Assembly (NCBI RefSeq): GCF_910596095.1
Contig: NC_056538.1
Location: 34,522,922-34,586,921 of the forward strand
Origin: Thunnus maccoyii
Lineage: Eukaryota > Chordata > Actinopteri > Scombriformes > Scombridae
Length of the DNA stretch: 64,000 nucleotides
Direction of reading: 5' to 3'
The notes under the pieces were generated by a model. That model saw nothing but the letters and a program-made list of their open reading frames with translations. It did not search any database and was not told the origin of the DNA. Positions 21,831 to 33,038 of the stretch are shown piece by piece (the first letter of the stretch is position 1; each line of letters opens with the position of its first letter). A program made the position numbers and the translations under genes.

Positions 21831-21910
21831 GGTCTGCCTGCTGATGTGGGCGTTCCCTGACTTGAAAAGGTTAAAAGGAGCAGAATCAGTGTCTCAGTTC
21901 ACTTGAGGGG
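21831..21910 (+). promoter_or_regulatory. OR-D core promoter block
   Basis: Plus-strand order: CTGCTGATGTGGGCG, TATA-like AGGTTAAAAGG (about 21868-21878), AGCAGAATCAGTG, then CAGTTCACTTGAGGG. It corresponds to the blocks upstream of the other ORs. The L2 insertion ends directly at its left edge, so native upstream DNA has been displaced by 1.19 kb. Confidence 0.55.
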
Positions 21911-22225
21911 GGGTGACAGTGTGACTACAGCAGGTCAGCAGACGAATGTGAATGTCTTAATCTGTGTTATACTGACTTTGAATAAGGTAACGGCAAGCTT
22001 GACATATGTGTGATATATATGTGTTTCTATTCTGGTGGATCTGTTTAGTGTTATTACACTGATGTGTGTTTAAATGTTGATGCTTTAGCTGCACATTTTC
22101 TTTCACAATCATGCATTTAAACTTGTTAAACTTTCACAAAGCTGTGAGAAAGTGTAAAATAATTACTGCAATATGTTCATCTGCCAAACTGTGTTAATAA
22201 TGCTTGAAGAACCAAATGAAGGATC

Positions 22226-23152
22226 ATGTTAAACTCCACACAGGTTTCATATTTCACACTTGCTGCCTACTTTGACACTGGAGTTTTTAAATATCTATAC
22301 TTCCTGATTATTCTGACTTTTTATATCGCAATAGTTTGTTCCAATGTTTTTCTCATTGTGGTTATCTGTATGAACAGAAGCTTACATGAACCTATGTACC
22401 TTTTTCTGTGCAGCCTGTTTGTAAATGAACTGTTTGGTAGTACAGGGTTGTTTCCATTCCTTCTGGTTCAGATCCTCTCTGACATTCACACTGTTTCTGC
22501 TCCTTTTTGTTTCCTGCAGATTTTCTGTTTGTACTCTTATGGAAGTATAGAACTTCTGACCTTAGCCATCATGTCTTATGACAGATACCTCGCTATCTGT
22601 TACCCTCTGCAATATAACACACATATGACACCTAATAAAATTGCCAAGCTTACTGCTCTAATATGGATCTATCCCATTCTTATTAATATTTTCATTGTGG
22701 CTTGTCTGACTGTCCCTTTGCAGCTGTGTGGAAGCATCATTAACAAAGTTTACTGTGACAACTATTACGTTGTCAAACTGGCCTGCTCTGACACAACAGT
22801 CAATAACATTTTTGGACTTTGTCACATGTTCACCGTAATCTTTGGTCTTATACTTTTAATTCTTTACACATACATGAGGATTCTTAAAGTCTGTTTTTCT
22901 GGTTCTAAACAGACCAGAAGGAAAGCCGTCAGTACCTGCACACCTCACCTTGCTTCCCTGCTCAACTTCTCTTTTGGAGCTTTCTTTGAAATAGTGCAAG
23001 GCAGATTTAATATGAGCAGAGTACCAAATATGTTGCGCATTATTTTATCATTATACTGGCTTACATGCCAGCCGCTCTTCAACCCTGTACTGTATGGACT
23101 GAATATGACCAAAATACGCATCATATGCAAGAGTCTTGGTAAAAGAATGTAG
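22226..23152 (+). CDS. Olfactory receptor OR-D (intact)
   Basis: Odorant-receptor GPCR, 308 residues, one coding exon, starting MLNSTQ. Motifs: NST at 3-5, LHEPMY at 53-58, MSYDRYLAIC at 116-125, KAVSTCTPHL before TM6, NPVLYG in TM7, and a short basic tail ending GKRM. It differs from OR-E at only about six residues (for example F70 versus Y, and CGS versus CGN in the second extracellular loop). It probably arose with OR-E in a recent tandem duplication. It differs from OR-A/B mainly in TM1, TM3-TM5 and the C-terminal third. Expression could differ from OR-E because of the upstream L2 insertion. The odorant is unknown. Confidence 0.95.
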   Translation: MLNSTQVSYFTLAAYFDTGVFKYLYFLIILTFYIAIVCSNVFLIVVICMNRSLHEPMYLFLCSLFVNELFGSTGLFPFLLVQILSDIHTVSAPFCFLQIFCLYSYGSIELLTLAIMSYDRYLAICYPLQYNTHMTPNKIAKLTALIWIYPILINIFIVACLTVPLQLCGSIINKVYCDNYYVVKLACSDTTVNNIFGLCHMFTVIFGLILLILYTYMRILKVCFSGSKQTRRKAVSTCTPHLASLLNFSFGAFFEIVQGRFNMSRVPNMLRIILSLYWLTCQPLFNPVLYGLNMTKIRIICKSLGKRM

Positions 23153-24537
23153 GATACTGGTGTCATCTGTCATCTAACAAATCTGTTCCTCTGGAATGAC
23201 GAGTAAAAACACAAACTAACAATAGTAGTGTTAACAGTGATGAGGACTGTATAATGTGTCTGAAATGTGTCCTAAATGATGTCAAATTAAACATGTAAAG
23301 AGTTGCTTTGAATCTCTGACAGGTTTCAGTCACTAAAAATCAGTTCCCTGAACTGATTCTTGAGACGAATTCTCAAATGTTGAAAGATCTTTTAGTCGTT
23401 AAAGTCAGTCTATCGTCTGAACTGTGTAGTTTATTCATAAGTTTAGTGAATCCTGATGTGTGAGATGGCTTCAGCCTTCACCAGTGACTCATTATTTTGT
23501 TGCTGTATTAGCACTTGAATACTTTCAGTTTTTATTATTTATTCTAACTTAAAGACAAACGAATTAAAGATTTGAAATTTAGTCTAGAATATATGTTGAT
23601 GTCCTACACAGTCTCCAAAACATGTAGAAGTGGTCTTCTCTAATGCAGCCATGAGGAATCTGTGGTCCATTGAACACTAATTCTTTTATTCAGAACATAC
23701 TGCTCATGAGTGTACATGGATGTTATTCCTGTAATAGTTTGACGAAAAGACTAAACTCAACAACAAATGTTTTTGATGCCCATATTTAAAATAAGTTACG
23801 AACAATTCATCAATTAGAGTCTTTTCTGTACATTTGTTTTCTTAACACCTCTTTTAAAGGGTAAAATTGACAAAATGCAGAGCAGTGACTCCTCCTGGAG
23901 TCAACACAATAGTTCACTTCTTTAGTTTTGTAGAGGCTTGATTTTAAGAAGAAATTTGATTCCCTTTCCCCTGCACCACCCTGCACCTGTCTATTTTCTA
24001 ATATTTATCAAGTTGAAGTGATTTTATCAGGTTGTGCTTATGTGTTATGTTGTGAACGTGCAAACTGTATCAACAAAAACTGATCAGGGCCCCTGGTTTC
24101 ACAATATGTATTTACAGATTCAGTAGGCAGAGAAATACAATAAATAAATCAATAAAACATAACTTGTTTCTGTTTGGTTTTTAGTCAATTTGGAAACAGT
24201 TTTTGTCTTTTGAGCAGGTCGATAGATCGCGGTCACATCTCCTTTAAGATAAGAGTATGCACGCACATCCAAACTGAAGCGGGTAGGTGCTGAGCCGAAT
24301 GTGAGCAAAAAGTCAAAAAACAAAGACATAGCTTGCACACCACAGGGCTCCAATGTCCACCTGAATTTGTTGCACAAAGATGACGTTTCGAGCACACCTG
24401 GTCTTCATCAGACTCAAATGACAATAGCACAACGCCATTTTAGACAAGTCACATGATGTGGTCACATGACCCTTAACTCCAAAGTGACCCAAATACATCC
24501 CAGGGGTAACAATTCGGGATGTGCAGAGAGCCCAGTA
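23153..24537. repeat. OR-D 3' flank, shared with OR-E and OR-F
   Basis: Non-coding. It matches 31773-33153 throughout and 38835-39955 for the first ~1.1 kb. Frames on the minus strand at 24120-24430 recur in copy 2 but have no recognisable domain. Near its right end is a repeat with a hammerhead-like string (24385-24422, minus). Confidence 0.9.
24385..24422 (-). other. Hammerhead-like core string in a dispersed repeat
   Basis: On the minus strand GTC, then eight bases, CTGATGA, fifteen bases, and GAAAC occur in hammerhead order. The segment between CTGATGA and GAAAC can form only a mismatched short stem (GA.CA with TG.TC). The copy at 33001-33038 is the same, and the diverged copy at 35619-35656 has a better stem. 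Activity is not shown. Confidence 0.3.
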
Positions 24538-24938
24538 TTGATATGATATGATATGATATATGATATGATATGATATGATATATGATATGATATGATATGA
24601 TATGATATGATATATGATATGATATGATATGATATATGATATGATATGATATGATATGATATGATATGATATGATATGATATATGATATGATATGATATG
24701 ATATATGATATGATATGATATGATATATGATATGATATATGATATGATATGATATGATATATGATATGATATGATATGATATATGATATGATATGATATG
24801 ATATGATATGATATGATATGATATGATATATGATATGATATGATATGATATATGATATGATATATGATATGATATATGATATGATATATGATATATGATA
24901 TGATATATGATATGATATATGATATATGATATGATATA
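24538..24938. repeat. ATATG/ATATATG satellite array 2, left part
   Basis: About 400 bp of the same 5-bp/7-bp units, richer in runs of the 5-bp unit. It is interrupted by the L2 LINE and continues at 28916. Confidence 0.97.
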
Positions 24939-24942
24939 TCAA

Positions 24943-24974
<32 letters not shown>

Positions 24975-25526
24975 TAGCGCCATATCACAACAGAAGTCAT
25001 CTCAAGGCACTTTTCACATAGAGCAGGTCAAGACCGTACTCTTTAATTTACAGAGACCCAACAATTCCCCCATGAGCAAGCACTTGGCGACAGCGGTAAG
25101 GAAAAACTCCCCTTTAACGGGTAGAAACCTCAAGCAGACCCCGGCTCTTGGTGGGCGGCCATCTGCTTTGACCGGTTGGGTTGAGAGAGAGAAAGAGAGA
25201 GGGAAAGGGGGAGGGGGGACAGAAGAAAACAATGACAACAACAAACAACAACAAGCACAAGCAGCAACAGCCAGGGAAGGATGCCATCAGGACTGTGAAG
25301 GACCGCGAAGGTTCGGCCCGGGAGTCAGGTTTTCCTGTGAGATGAGAAAGCACAAAAAACTCCGGGGAAGAAGCAAAGTTAGTGACATGCATTGATGTTA
25401 CATGAATGCATACAGATGGAGAGGAGGAGGAGGAGAGAGGAGCTCAGTGCATCATGGGAAGTCCCCCAGCAGTCTAGGCCTATAGCAGCATAACTAAGGG
25501 CTGATCCAAGGCGAGCCTGGTCGGCC

Positions 25527-28500
25527 CTAACTATAAGCTTTATCAAAAAGGAAAGTTTTAAGCCTACTCTTAAACATAGAGAGGGTGTCTGCACCCCGGA
25601 CTGAATCCGGTAGATGGTTCCATAGAAGAGGAGCCTGATAGCTGAAGGCTCTGCCTCCCATTCTACTTTTAAAGACTGTAGGGACCACCAGTAAGCCTGC
25701 ATACTGGGAGCGCAGTGTTCTAGTGGGATAATACGGTATTATGAGCTCTTCAAGATATGATGGTGCCTGACCATTAAGGGCTTTGTAAGTTAGGAGAAGG
25801 ATTTTAAATTCTATTCTAGATTTTACAGGAAGCCAATGTAGTGAAGCTAAAATGGGAGAAATGTGGTCTCTTTTTCTAGTTTTAGTCAATACACGTGCAG
25901 CTGCATTCTGGACCAGCTGGAGAGTCTTTAGAGACTTGTTAGGGCAGCCTGATAATAAGGAATTGCAATAATCCAGCCTAGAAGTAACAAATGCGTGAAC
26001 TAGTTTTTCTGCATCTTTTAGGGACAGGATGTGCCTGATTTTTGTGATATTACGTAAGTGAAAAAAGGCAGTCCTTGAGATTTGATTTATGTGGGAGTTA
26101 AAGGACATATCCTGATCAAAGATAACTCCCAGATTCCTTACGGTGGTGCTGGAGGCCAGGGTAATGCCATCCAGAGCAGCTTTATCATTAGATAATGTGT
26201 TTCTAAGGTGTTTAGGGCCAAGCACAAGAACTTCAGTTTTATCTGAATTTAGTAGTAGAAAATTGCAGGTCATCCAGGTCTTTATGTCGTTAAGGCATGA
26301 CTGGAGTTTGTTTAATTGATTGGGTTCATCTGGCTTCATTGATAAATATAATTGGGTATCGTCTGCGTAACAATGAAAATTTATGGAGTGTTTCCTAATA
26401 ATATTACCTAAAGGAAGCATATATAAGGTGAATAGAATTGGTCCAAGTACAGAACCTTGTGGAACTCCGTGTCTAACTTTTGCCTTCACGGAGGATTCAT
26501 CATTCACATGTACAAACTGAAATCGGTCTGATAAATAGGACTTAAACCAGCTTAATGCAGTTCCTTTAATGCCAATTAAATGTTCCAGTCTCTGCAAAAG
26601 GATTTGATGGTCAATTGTGTCAAATGCAGCACTAAGATCTAACAGGACAAGTATAGAGACAAATCCTTTGTCTGATGCAGTTAGGAGGTCATTTGTGACT
26701 TTCACCAGTGCTGTTTCTGTGCTATGATGCGCTCTAAATCCTGACTGAAAATCCTCAAATAAACTATTGTTATGTAGAAAGTCACATAACTGATTAGAGA
26801 CTGCTTTCTCAAGGATCTTGGATAGAAATGGAAGGTTAGATATAGGTCTATAATTGGCTAAAACACCTGAATCAAGAGTAGGCTTCTTAAGAAGAGGTTT
26901 AATTACAGCTACTTTAAAGGACTGTGGTACATAGCCTGTTACTAAAGACAGATTGATCATATCTAGTAAAGAAGTGCTCACTAAGGGTAAGGCTTCCTTA
27001 AGCAGCCTAGTTGGGATGGGATCTAAGAGACAGGTTGATGGTTTAGCTGAACAGATCATTGAAGTTAGTTCAGACAAGTCTACTGGAGAAAAACAGTCCA
27101 AATATATGTCAGGATTTACTGCCGTTACCAAGGTTCCTGTGTTTGGGGAGAGAACGGTGCTTGTTGAGGGCAGGAGATGGTTAATTTTGTCTCTAATAGT
27201 TAGAATTTTATCATTAAAGAAGCTCATAAAGTCGTTACTACTGAGAGCTAAAGGAATACATGGATCAGTAGAGTTATGACTCTTTGTCAGCCTGGCCAAA
27301 GTGCTGAAAAGGAACCTAGGGCAGTTTTTATTCTCTTCTATTAATGCTGAGTAATAGGCGGCTCTGGCATTACAGAGGGCCTTCCTATATGTTTTAAGAC
27401 TATCTTGCCAGACTAAGCGAGAATCTTCTACTTTGGTGGAACGCCAAATCCTTTCAAATTTTCGCGATGTTTGCTTTAATTTGCGGGTTTGGGAGTTATA
27501 CCATGGAGCTAACCTCTTACGTTTTATTATCTTCTTTTTTAAGGGGGCGATGGAGTCGAGTGTTTGTCTTAGTGAGCCTGCAGCACTATCAATAAGATTA
27601 TCAATTTGGGAGGGACTAAAGTTAACATAAGAGTCCTCTGTAGTATTGAGACATGGCAGTGAATTCAGTATTGACGGAATTGCTTCCTTAAATTTATCTA
27701 CAACACCATCAGATAGACATCTAGTGAGGACATTTTTATCTAATGGTGTGTAGTCCAGTAATAGGAATTCAAAAGTTATTAAAAAATGATCTGATAAAAT
27801 AGGATTTTGTGGAAAAATTATTAAATGTTCAATTTCAATCCCATAAATTAGAACAAGGTCTAGGGTGTGGTTAAGACGGTGAGTGGGATTATTTACACAC
27901 TGAGAGAAGCCAATTGAGTCTAATAATGAGAGAAATGCAGTGCTGAGACTGTCACTATCAACGTCCACATGAATATTAAAATCACCTACTATAATTACTT
28001 TATCTGTACTAAGGACTAAATACGACAAAAACTCTGAGAATTCAGATAGGAATTCAGAGTACGGGCCAGGAGGACGGTACACTATAACAAATAGAACTGG
28101 CTGTAAAGTTTTCCAGGTTGGCTGGGAGAGACTAAGAACAAGGCTTTCGAATGAGTTATAATTAAATTTAGGTCTAGGGTTGATGATTAGGCTTGAGTTG
28201 AAAATGGCTGCAACTCCACCTCCTCGGCCAGTGTCTCGAGGAATATGAGTATTAATATGACTGGGGGGAGTGGATTCATTAAGGCTGACATATTCTTCAT
28301 GACACAGCCAGGTTTCAGTGAGACAAAATAAATCAATACGATGATCTGAAATTAAATCGTTTACTAAAACTGCTTTAGATGAAAGAGATCTAATGTTCAA
28401 GAGTCCACATTTAATTATCTTATTTTGTTGTACTATTGCAGCAGTGGTTTTAATTTTTACTAGATTTTCATGAATGACTCTTCTTTTATATACTTTGGAT

Positions 28501-28532
28501 TTAATTGATTTATGTGGTCGGGGGACAGACAC
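25527..28532 (-). CDS. L2 LINE ORF2: AP endonuclease plus reverse transcriptase
   Basis: 1001 residues from the ATG at 28532; the frame is open further upstream to just after the TGA at 28629-28631. Apurinic-type endonuclease: N46 in GLLNIRSL, E73 in CLTETWL, VYRPPG at 151-156, GDFNIH at 183-188, TLDLVL, and SDH at 247-249. Reverse transcriptase: ANYRPISNL at 559-567, LDLSAAFD with D632, [10 protein letters not shown] at 689-698, and YADD at 722-725. A conserved C-terminal region follows to FDKAYS. All catalytic residues I can place are present. The protein nicks target DNA and copies the element RNA (target-primed reverse transcription). Assignment to the L2 clade follows from RT wording and the tandem-repeat tail. 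Confidence 0.92.
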   Translation of the reverse strand: MSVPRPHKSIKSKVYKRRVIHENLVKIKTTAAIVQQNKIIKCGLLNIRSLSSKAVLVNDLISDHRIDLFCLTETWLCHEEYVSLNESTPPSHINTHIPRDTGRGGGVAAIFNSSLIINPRPKFNYNSFESLVLSLSQPTWKTLQPVLFVIVYRPPGPYSEFLSEFSEFLSYLVLSTDKVIIVGDFNIHVDVDSDSLSTAFLSLLDSIGFSQCVNNPTHRLNHTLDLVLIYGIEIEHLIIFPQNPILSDHFLITFEFLLLDYTPLDKNVLTRCLSDGVVDKFKEAIPSILNSLPCLNTTEDSYVNFSPSQIDNLIDSAAGSLRQTLDSIAPLKKKIIKRKRLAPWYNSQTRKLKQTSRKFERIWRSTKVEDSRLVWQDSLKTYRKALCNARAAYYSALIEENKNCPRFLFSTLARLTKSHNSTDPCIPLALSSNDFMSFFNDKILTIRDKINHLLPSTSTVLSPNTGTLVTAVNPDIYLDCFSPVDLSELTSMICSAKPSTCLLDPIPTRLLKEALPLVSTSLLDMINLSLVTGYVPQSFKVAVIKPLLKKPTLDSGVLANYRPISNLPFLSKILEKAVSNQLCDFLHNNSLFEDFQSGFRAHHSTETALVKVTNDLLTASDKGFVSILVLLDLSAAFDTIDHQILLQRLEHLIGIKGTALSWFKSYLSDRFQFVHVNDESSVKAKVRHGVPQGSVLGPILFTLYMLPLGNIIRKHSINFHCYADDTQLYLSMKPDEPNQLNKLQSCLNDIKTWMTCNFLLLNSDKTEVLVLGPKHLRNTLSNDKAALDGITLASSTTVRNLGVIFDQDMSFNSHINQISRTAFFHLRNITKIRHILSLKDAEKLVHAFVTSRLDYCNSLLSGCPNKSLKTLQLVQNAAARVLTKTRKRDHISPILASLHWLPVKSRIEFKILLLTYKALNGQAPSYLEELIIPYYPTRTLRSQYAGLLVVPTVFKSRMGGRAFSYQAPLLWNHLPDSVRGADTLSMFKSRLKTFLFDKAYS

Positions 28533-28628
28533 AGTCTCTATGTGGTTTTGGGTGGGTAACTGCTCTAATGGAAGCGCAGAGAAGCGTGTAGGACTGCAGC
28601 TCTGCCTCCTGGTCTCAACTCTGGGTTG

Positions 28629-28915
28629 TCATGGTTTTGGTTTACTAATAAACTCAGGCATATTTCTGGATATGAGAGCAGCTCCATCCAAAGTGGGATG
28701 TATGCCGTCTCTCCTAATCAGACCAGGTCTTCCCCAGAAAGTCTGCCAATTATCTATGAAGCCCACATCGTTTGCTGGACACCACCTCGACAACCAGCGG
28801 TTGAATTGTGACATGCGGCTATACATGTCATCACTGGTCAGATTAGGCAGCGGTCCAGAGAAAATTACGGAGTCCGACATTGTTTTAGCAAATGTACACA
28901 CCGACTCAACATTAA
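28629..28915 (-). CDS. L2 LINE ORF1 C-terminal part, SGNH-esterase-like
   Basis: Partial frame entering from the truncated 5' end of the LINE. It contains GPLPNLTSDD, SRMSQFNRWL, GFIDNWQTFWGRPGL and RRDGIHPTLDGAALISRN. The D..H pair in RDGIHPT fits the catalytic Asp-His of SGNH/GDSL esterases known in ORF1 of CR1/L2-type LINEs. It ends at TGA (28629-28631), and the same frame then stays open through the start of ORF2. Confidence 0.8.
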
Positions 28916-29711
28916 TATGATATGATATGATATATGATATGATATATGATATATGATATGATATGATATATGATGTGATATATGATAAATGATATGATAT
29001 GATATATGATGTGATATGATATATGATATGATATATGATATTATATATGATATATTATATATGATATATGATATGATATATGATGTGATATGATATATGA
29101 TATATGATATGATATGATATATGATGTGATATGATATATAATATGATATATGATATGATATGATATATGATATATGATATGATATGATATATGATATATG
29201 ATATGATATGATATGATATGATATGATATATGATATGATATGATATATGATATGATATATGATATGATATGATATGATATATGATATGATATATGATATG
29301 ATATGATATATGATATATGATATGATATATGATATGATATGATATATGATATATGATATGATATATGATATGATATGATATGATATATGATATGATATAT
29401 GATATATGATATGATATATATGATATGATATATGATATGATATGATATATGATATATGATATGATATATGATATGATATATGATATGATATATGATATAT
29501 GATATATGATATATGATATATGATATGATATATGATATGATATATGATATATGATATGATATATATGATATGATATATGATATGATATATGATATATGAT
29601 ATATGATATATGATATGATATATGATATATGATATATGATATGATATGATATGATATGATATGATATGATATGATATGATATGATATATGATATGATATA
29701 TGATATGATAC
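28916..29711. repeat. ATATG/ATATATG satellite array 2, right part
   Basis: About 800 bp of the same units, continuing the array interrupted by the LINE. The long Y/H/I/S frames on the minus strand are repeat artefacts. It directly precedes block copy 2. Confidence 0.97.
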
Positions 29712-30449
29712 ATCAAAATACAAGGACAATTTAACAGTTAAAGTAACAAAGTCATTACAGATTTCATTATAAATCTGTTCCTGAATTTAGTCCTGACCTG
29801 AGCCACAAAAATCACTTATTTTTGCAATTTCATGCCAAAATGGACACCAGAATTGCAATACACAACAGGTACCTGGCCTCACTTAAATGACGTATATGCA
29901 GCCGTCTTGCTGTGTGAGTGATAAGTCTCAGAAATATTACATTTGTAACGGGGGAACTATGCCGTCCCCAATTTTTCAGACTCATGAAGTTCTGTTCTTT
30001 GAGAATTTCTGGCGTGTGACAATTTGGAGAATTTTTTAGAACTTGTATATTATTAGTGTCCTCACATCAAGGCAAAATGGTAAATTGTTTTTCCTTTTAA
30101 TAAATGATGTTATTATATTAAAAAATTATTAGAATGTTAGTAAAAAAAATTGTAAATTAATATATGTGTGTGTGTGTGTTTGATCCAATCCCCTGGTGAG
30201 AGCATTAACACTATTTATGTTGTGAAATTTACAGTTGCTTAATAAAGTGTTGGCTGTTAGAAAAGTGGTCTGGACTGTTGTACTCAATGCACCAGTAGAC
30301 ACAGACCAGTCTGTCATTCAGCACTTAACTATTCAAGAATGATATAAGATCAACAAAACTGGCACCAATCAGAAATCAGTAACAGTTGGCACAAACAGTC
30401 AAAATATATGAAGACATAAAACAGTGAAAGTGTGTCTCATTTGACGATG

Positions 30450-30530
30450 AGGTCTGCCTGCTGATGTGGGCGTTCCCTGACTTGAAAAGGTTAAAAGGAG
30501 CAGAATCAGTGTCTCAGTTCACTTGAGGGG
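30450..30530 (+). promoter_or_regulatory. OR-E core promoter block
   Basis: Base-for-base equivalent of the OR-D block: CTGCTGATGTGGGCG, AGGTTAAAAGG, AGCAGAATCAGTG. It keeps its native upstream sequence without the L2 insertion. Confidence 0.55.
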
Positions 30531-30845
30531 GAGTGACAGTGTGACTACAGCAGGTCAGCAGACGAATGTGAATGTCTTAATCTGTGTTATACTGACTTTG
30601 AATAAGGTAACGGCAAGTTTGACATATCTGTGATATATATATGTTTCTATTCTGGTGGATCTGTTTAGTGTTATTACACTGATGTGTGTTTAAATGTTGA
30701 TGCTTTAGCTGCACATTTTCTTTCACAATCATGCATTTAAACTTGTTAAACTTTCACAAAGCTGTGAGAAAGTGTAAAATAATTACTGCAATATGTTCAT
30801 CTGCCAAACTGTGTTAATAATGCTTGAAGAACCAAATGAAGGATC

Positions 30846-31772
30846 ATGTTAAACTCCACACAGGTTTCATATTTCACACTTGCTGCCTACTTTGACACTG
30901 GAGTTTTTAAATATCTATACTTCCTGATTATTCTGGCTTTTTATATCGCAATAGTTTGTTCCAATGTTTTTCTCATTGTGATTATCTGTATGAACAGAAG
31001 CTTACATGAACCTATGTACCTTTTTCTGTGCAGCCTGTTTGTAAATGAACTGTATGGTAGTACAGGGTTGTTTCCATTCCTTCTGGTTCAGATCCTCTCT
31101 GACATTCACACTGTTTCTGCTCCTTTTTGTTTCCTGCAGATTTTCTGTTTGTACTCTTATGGGGGTATAGAATTTCTGACCTTAGCCATCATGTCTTATG
31201 ACAGATACCTCGCTATCTGTTACCCTCTACAATATAACACACATATGACACCTAATAAGATTGCCAAGCTTACTGCTCTAATATGGATCTATCCCATTCT
31301 TATTAATATTTTCATCGTGGCTTGTCTGACTGTCCCTTTGCAGCTGTGTGGAAACATCATTAACAAAGTTTACTGTGACAACTATTACGTTGTCAAACTG
31401 GCCTGCTCTGACACAACAGTCAATAACATTTTTGGACTTTGTCACATGTTCACCGTAATCTTTGGTCTTATACTTTTAATTCTTTACACATACATGAGGA
31501 TTCTTAAAGTCTGTTTTTCTGGTTCTAAACAGACCAGAAGGAAAGCCGTCAGTACCTGCACACCTCACCTTGCTTCCCTGCTCAACTTCTCTTTTGGAGC
31601 TTTCTTTGAAATAGTGCAAGGCAGATTTAATATGAGCAGAGTACCAAATATGTTGCGCATTATTTTATCATTATACTGGCTTACATGCCAGCCGCTCTTC
31701 AACCCTGTACTGTATGGACTGAATATGACCAAAATACGTATCATATGCAAGAGTCTTGGTAAAAGAATGTAG
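30846..31772 (+). CDS. Olfactory receptor OR-E (intact, recent duplicate of OR-D)
   Basis: Odorant-receptor GPCR, 308 residues. It is about 98% identical to OR-D, with changes at T/A in TM1, VVIC/VIIC, F70/Y70, S/G and L/F in TM3, and S/N in the second extracellular loop. All family motifs are kept: LHEPMY, MSYDRYLAIC, KAVSTCTPHL and NPVLYG. TM3 and extracellular loop 2 often affect ligand choice in ORs, so the two copies may differ slightly in tuning (inference). The start MLNSTQ is the same as in OR-D. The promoter is not disturbed by a LINE. Confidence 0.95.
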   Translation: MLNSTQVSYFTLAAYFDTGVFKYLYFLIILAFYIAIVCSNVFLIVIICMNRSLHEPMYLFLCSLFVNELYGSTGLFPFLLVQILSDIHTVSAPFCFLQIFCLYSYGGIEFLTLAIMSYDRYLAICYPLQYNTHMTPNKIAKLTALIWIYPILINIFIVACLTVPLQLCGNIINKVYCDNYYVVKLACSDTTVNNIFGLCHMFTVIFGLILLILYTYMRILKVCFSGSKQTRRKAVSTCTPHLASLLNFSFGAFFEIVQGRFNMSRVPNMLRIILSLYWLTCQPLFNPVLYGLNMTKIRIICKSLGKRM

Positions 31773-33000
31773 AATACTGGTGTCATCTGTCATCTAACAA
31801 ATCTGTTCCTCTGGAATAACTAGTAAAAACACAAACTAACAATAGTAGTGTTAACAGTGATGAGGACTGTATAATGTGTCTGAAATGTGTCCTAAATGAT
31901 GTCAAATTAAACATGTAAAGAGTTGCTTTGAATCTCTGACAGGTTTCAGTCACTAAAAATCAGTTCCCTAAACTGATTCTTGAGACGAATTCTCAAATGT
32001 TGAAAGATCTTTTAGTCGTTAAAGTCAGTCTATCGTCTGAACTGTGTAGCTTATTCATAAGTTTAGTGAATGCTGATGTGTGAGATGGCTTCAGCCTTCA
32101 CCAGTGACTCATTATTTTGTTGCTGTATTAGCACCTGAATACTTTCAGTTTTTATTTATTCTAACTTAAAGACAAACGAATTAAAGATTTGAAATTTAGT
32201 CTAGAATATATGTTGATGTCCTACACAGTCTCCAAAACATGTAGAAGTGGTCTTCTCTAATGCAGCCATGAGGAATCTGTGGTCCATTGAACACTAATTC
32301 TTCATTCAGAACATACTGCTCATGAGTGTACATGGATGTTATCCCTGTAATAGTTTGAAGAAAAGACTAAACTCAACAACAAATGTTTTTGATGCCCATA
32401 TTTAAAATAAGTTACAAACAATTCATCAATTAGAGTCTTTTCTGTACATTTGTTTTCTTAACACCTCTTTTAAAGGGTAAAATTGACAAAATGCAGAGCA
32501 GTGACTCCTCCTGGAGTCAACACAATAGTTCACTTCTTTAGTTTTGTAGAGGCTTGATTTTAAGAAGAAATTTGATTCCCTTTCCACTGCACCACCCTGC
32601 ACCTGTCTATTTTCTAATATTTATCAAGTTGAAGTGATTTTATCAGGTTGTGCTTATGTGTTATGTTGTGAACGTGTAAACTGTATCTACAAAAACTGAT
32701 CAGGGTCCCTGGTTTCACAATATGTATTTACATATTCAGTAGGCAGAGAAATACAATAAATAAATCAATAAAACATAACTTGTGTCTGTTTGGTTTTTAG
32801 TCAATTTGGAAACAGTTTTTGTCTTTTGAGCAGGTCGATAGATCGCGGTCACATCTCCTTTAAGATAAGAGTATGCACGCACATCCAAACTGAAGCGTGT
32901 AGGTGCTGAGCCGAATGTGAGCAAAAAGTCAAAAAACAAAGACATAGCTTGCACACCACAGGGCTCCAATGTCCACCTGAATTTGTTGCACAAAGATGAC

Positions 33001-33038
33001 GTTTCGAGCACACCTGGTCTTCATCAGACTCAAATGAC
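33001..33038 (-). other. Hammerhead-like core string, copy 2
   Basis: Identical to the string at 24385-24422 as part of the duplicated block. Confidence 0.3.

Larger units (their letters stand above)
19882..24537. repeat. Duplicated block, copy 1 (contains OR-D)
   Basis: From ACATCAAAATACAAGG at the satellite edge to GAGAGCCCAGTATT, this block matches 29711-33153 nearly base for base on the same strand. The main difference is a 1.19-kb L2 insertion at 20639-21830 present only here. It includes the OR-D promoter, gene and 1.38 kb of 3' flank, and is followed by satellite DNA. Confidence 0.93.
24939..28915 (-). mobile_element. L2-type LINE inserted in satellite, 5'-truncated, ORF2 open
   Basis: Minus-strand LINE of about 4.0 kb. 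Its (ATTG)n tail (24939-24963) abuts satellite, and its 5' end is cut at about 28915 where satellite resumes, so it inserted into one array. Order from the 5' end: C-terminal part of an ORF1 esterase-like domain, a TGA, then ORF2 with endonuclease and reverse transcriptase, then about 590 bp of 3' UTR. The 3' UTR also matches 21243-21800 and 6797-7451. It is a plain non-LTR element. It lacks its 5' end and promoter, so it is probably not autonomous despite the open ORF2. Confidence 0.93.

Noticed and set aside
24120-24430. Minus-strand frames recurring at 32736-33046 as a conserved gene
   Set aside because: They recur only because the block was duplicated; no domain, and the copies are too similar for conservation to mean anything.
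24313-24946. Frames of 209 and 157 codons
   Set aside because: Satellite plus flank read-through; no domain.
18325-29711. CRISPR-like or centromere-like array
   Set aside because: No spacers, and units are 5-7 bp simple sequence in a vertebrate genome.
28865-29729. Frames of 283 and 224 codons
   Set aside because: Same satellite artefact.
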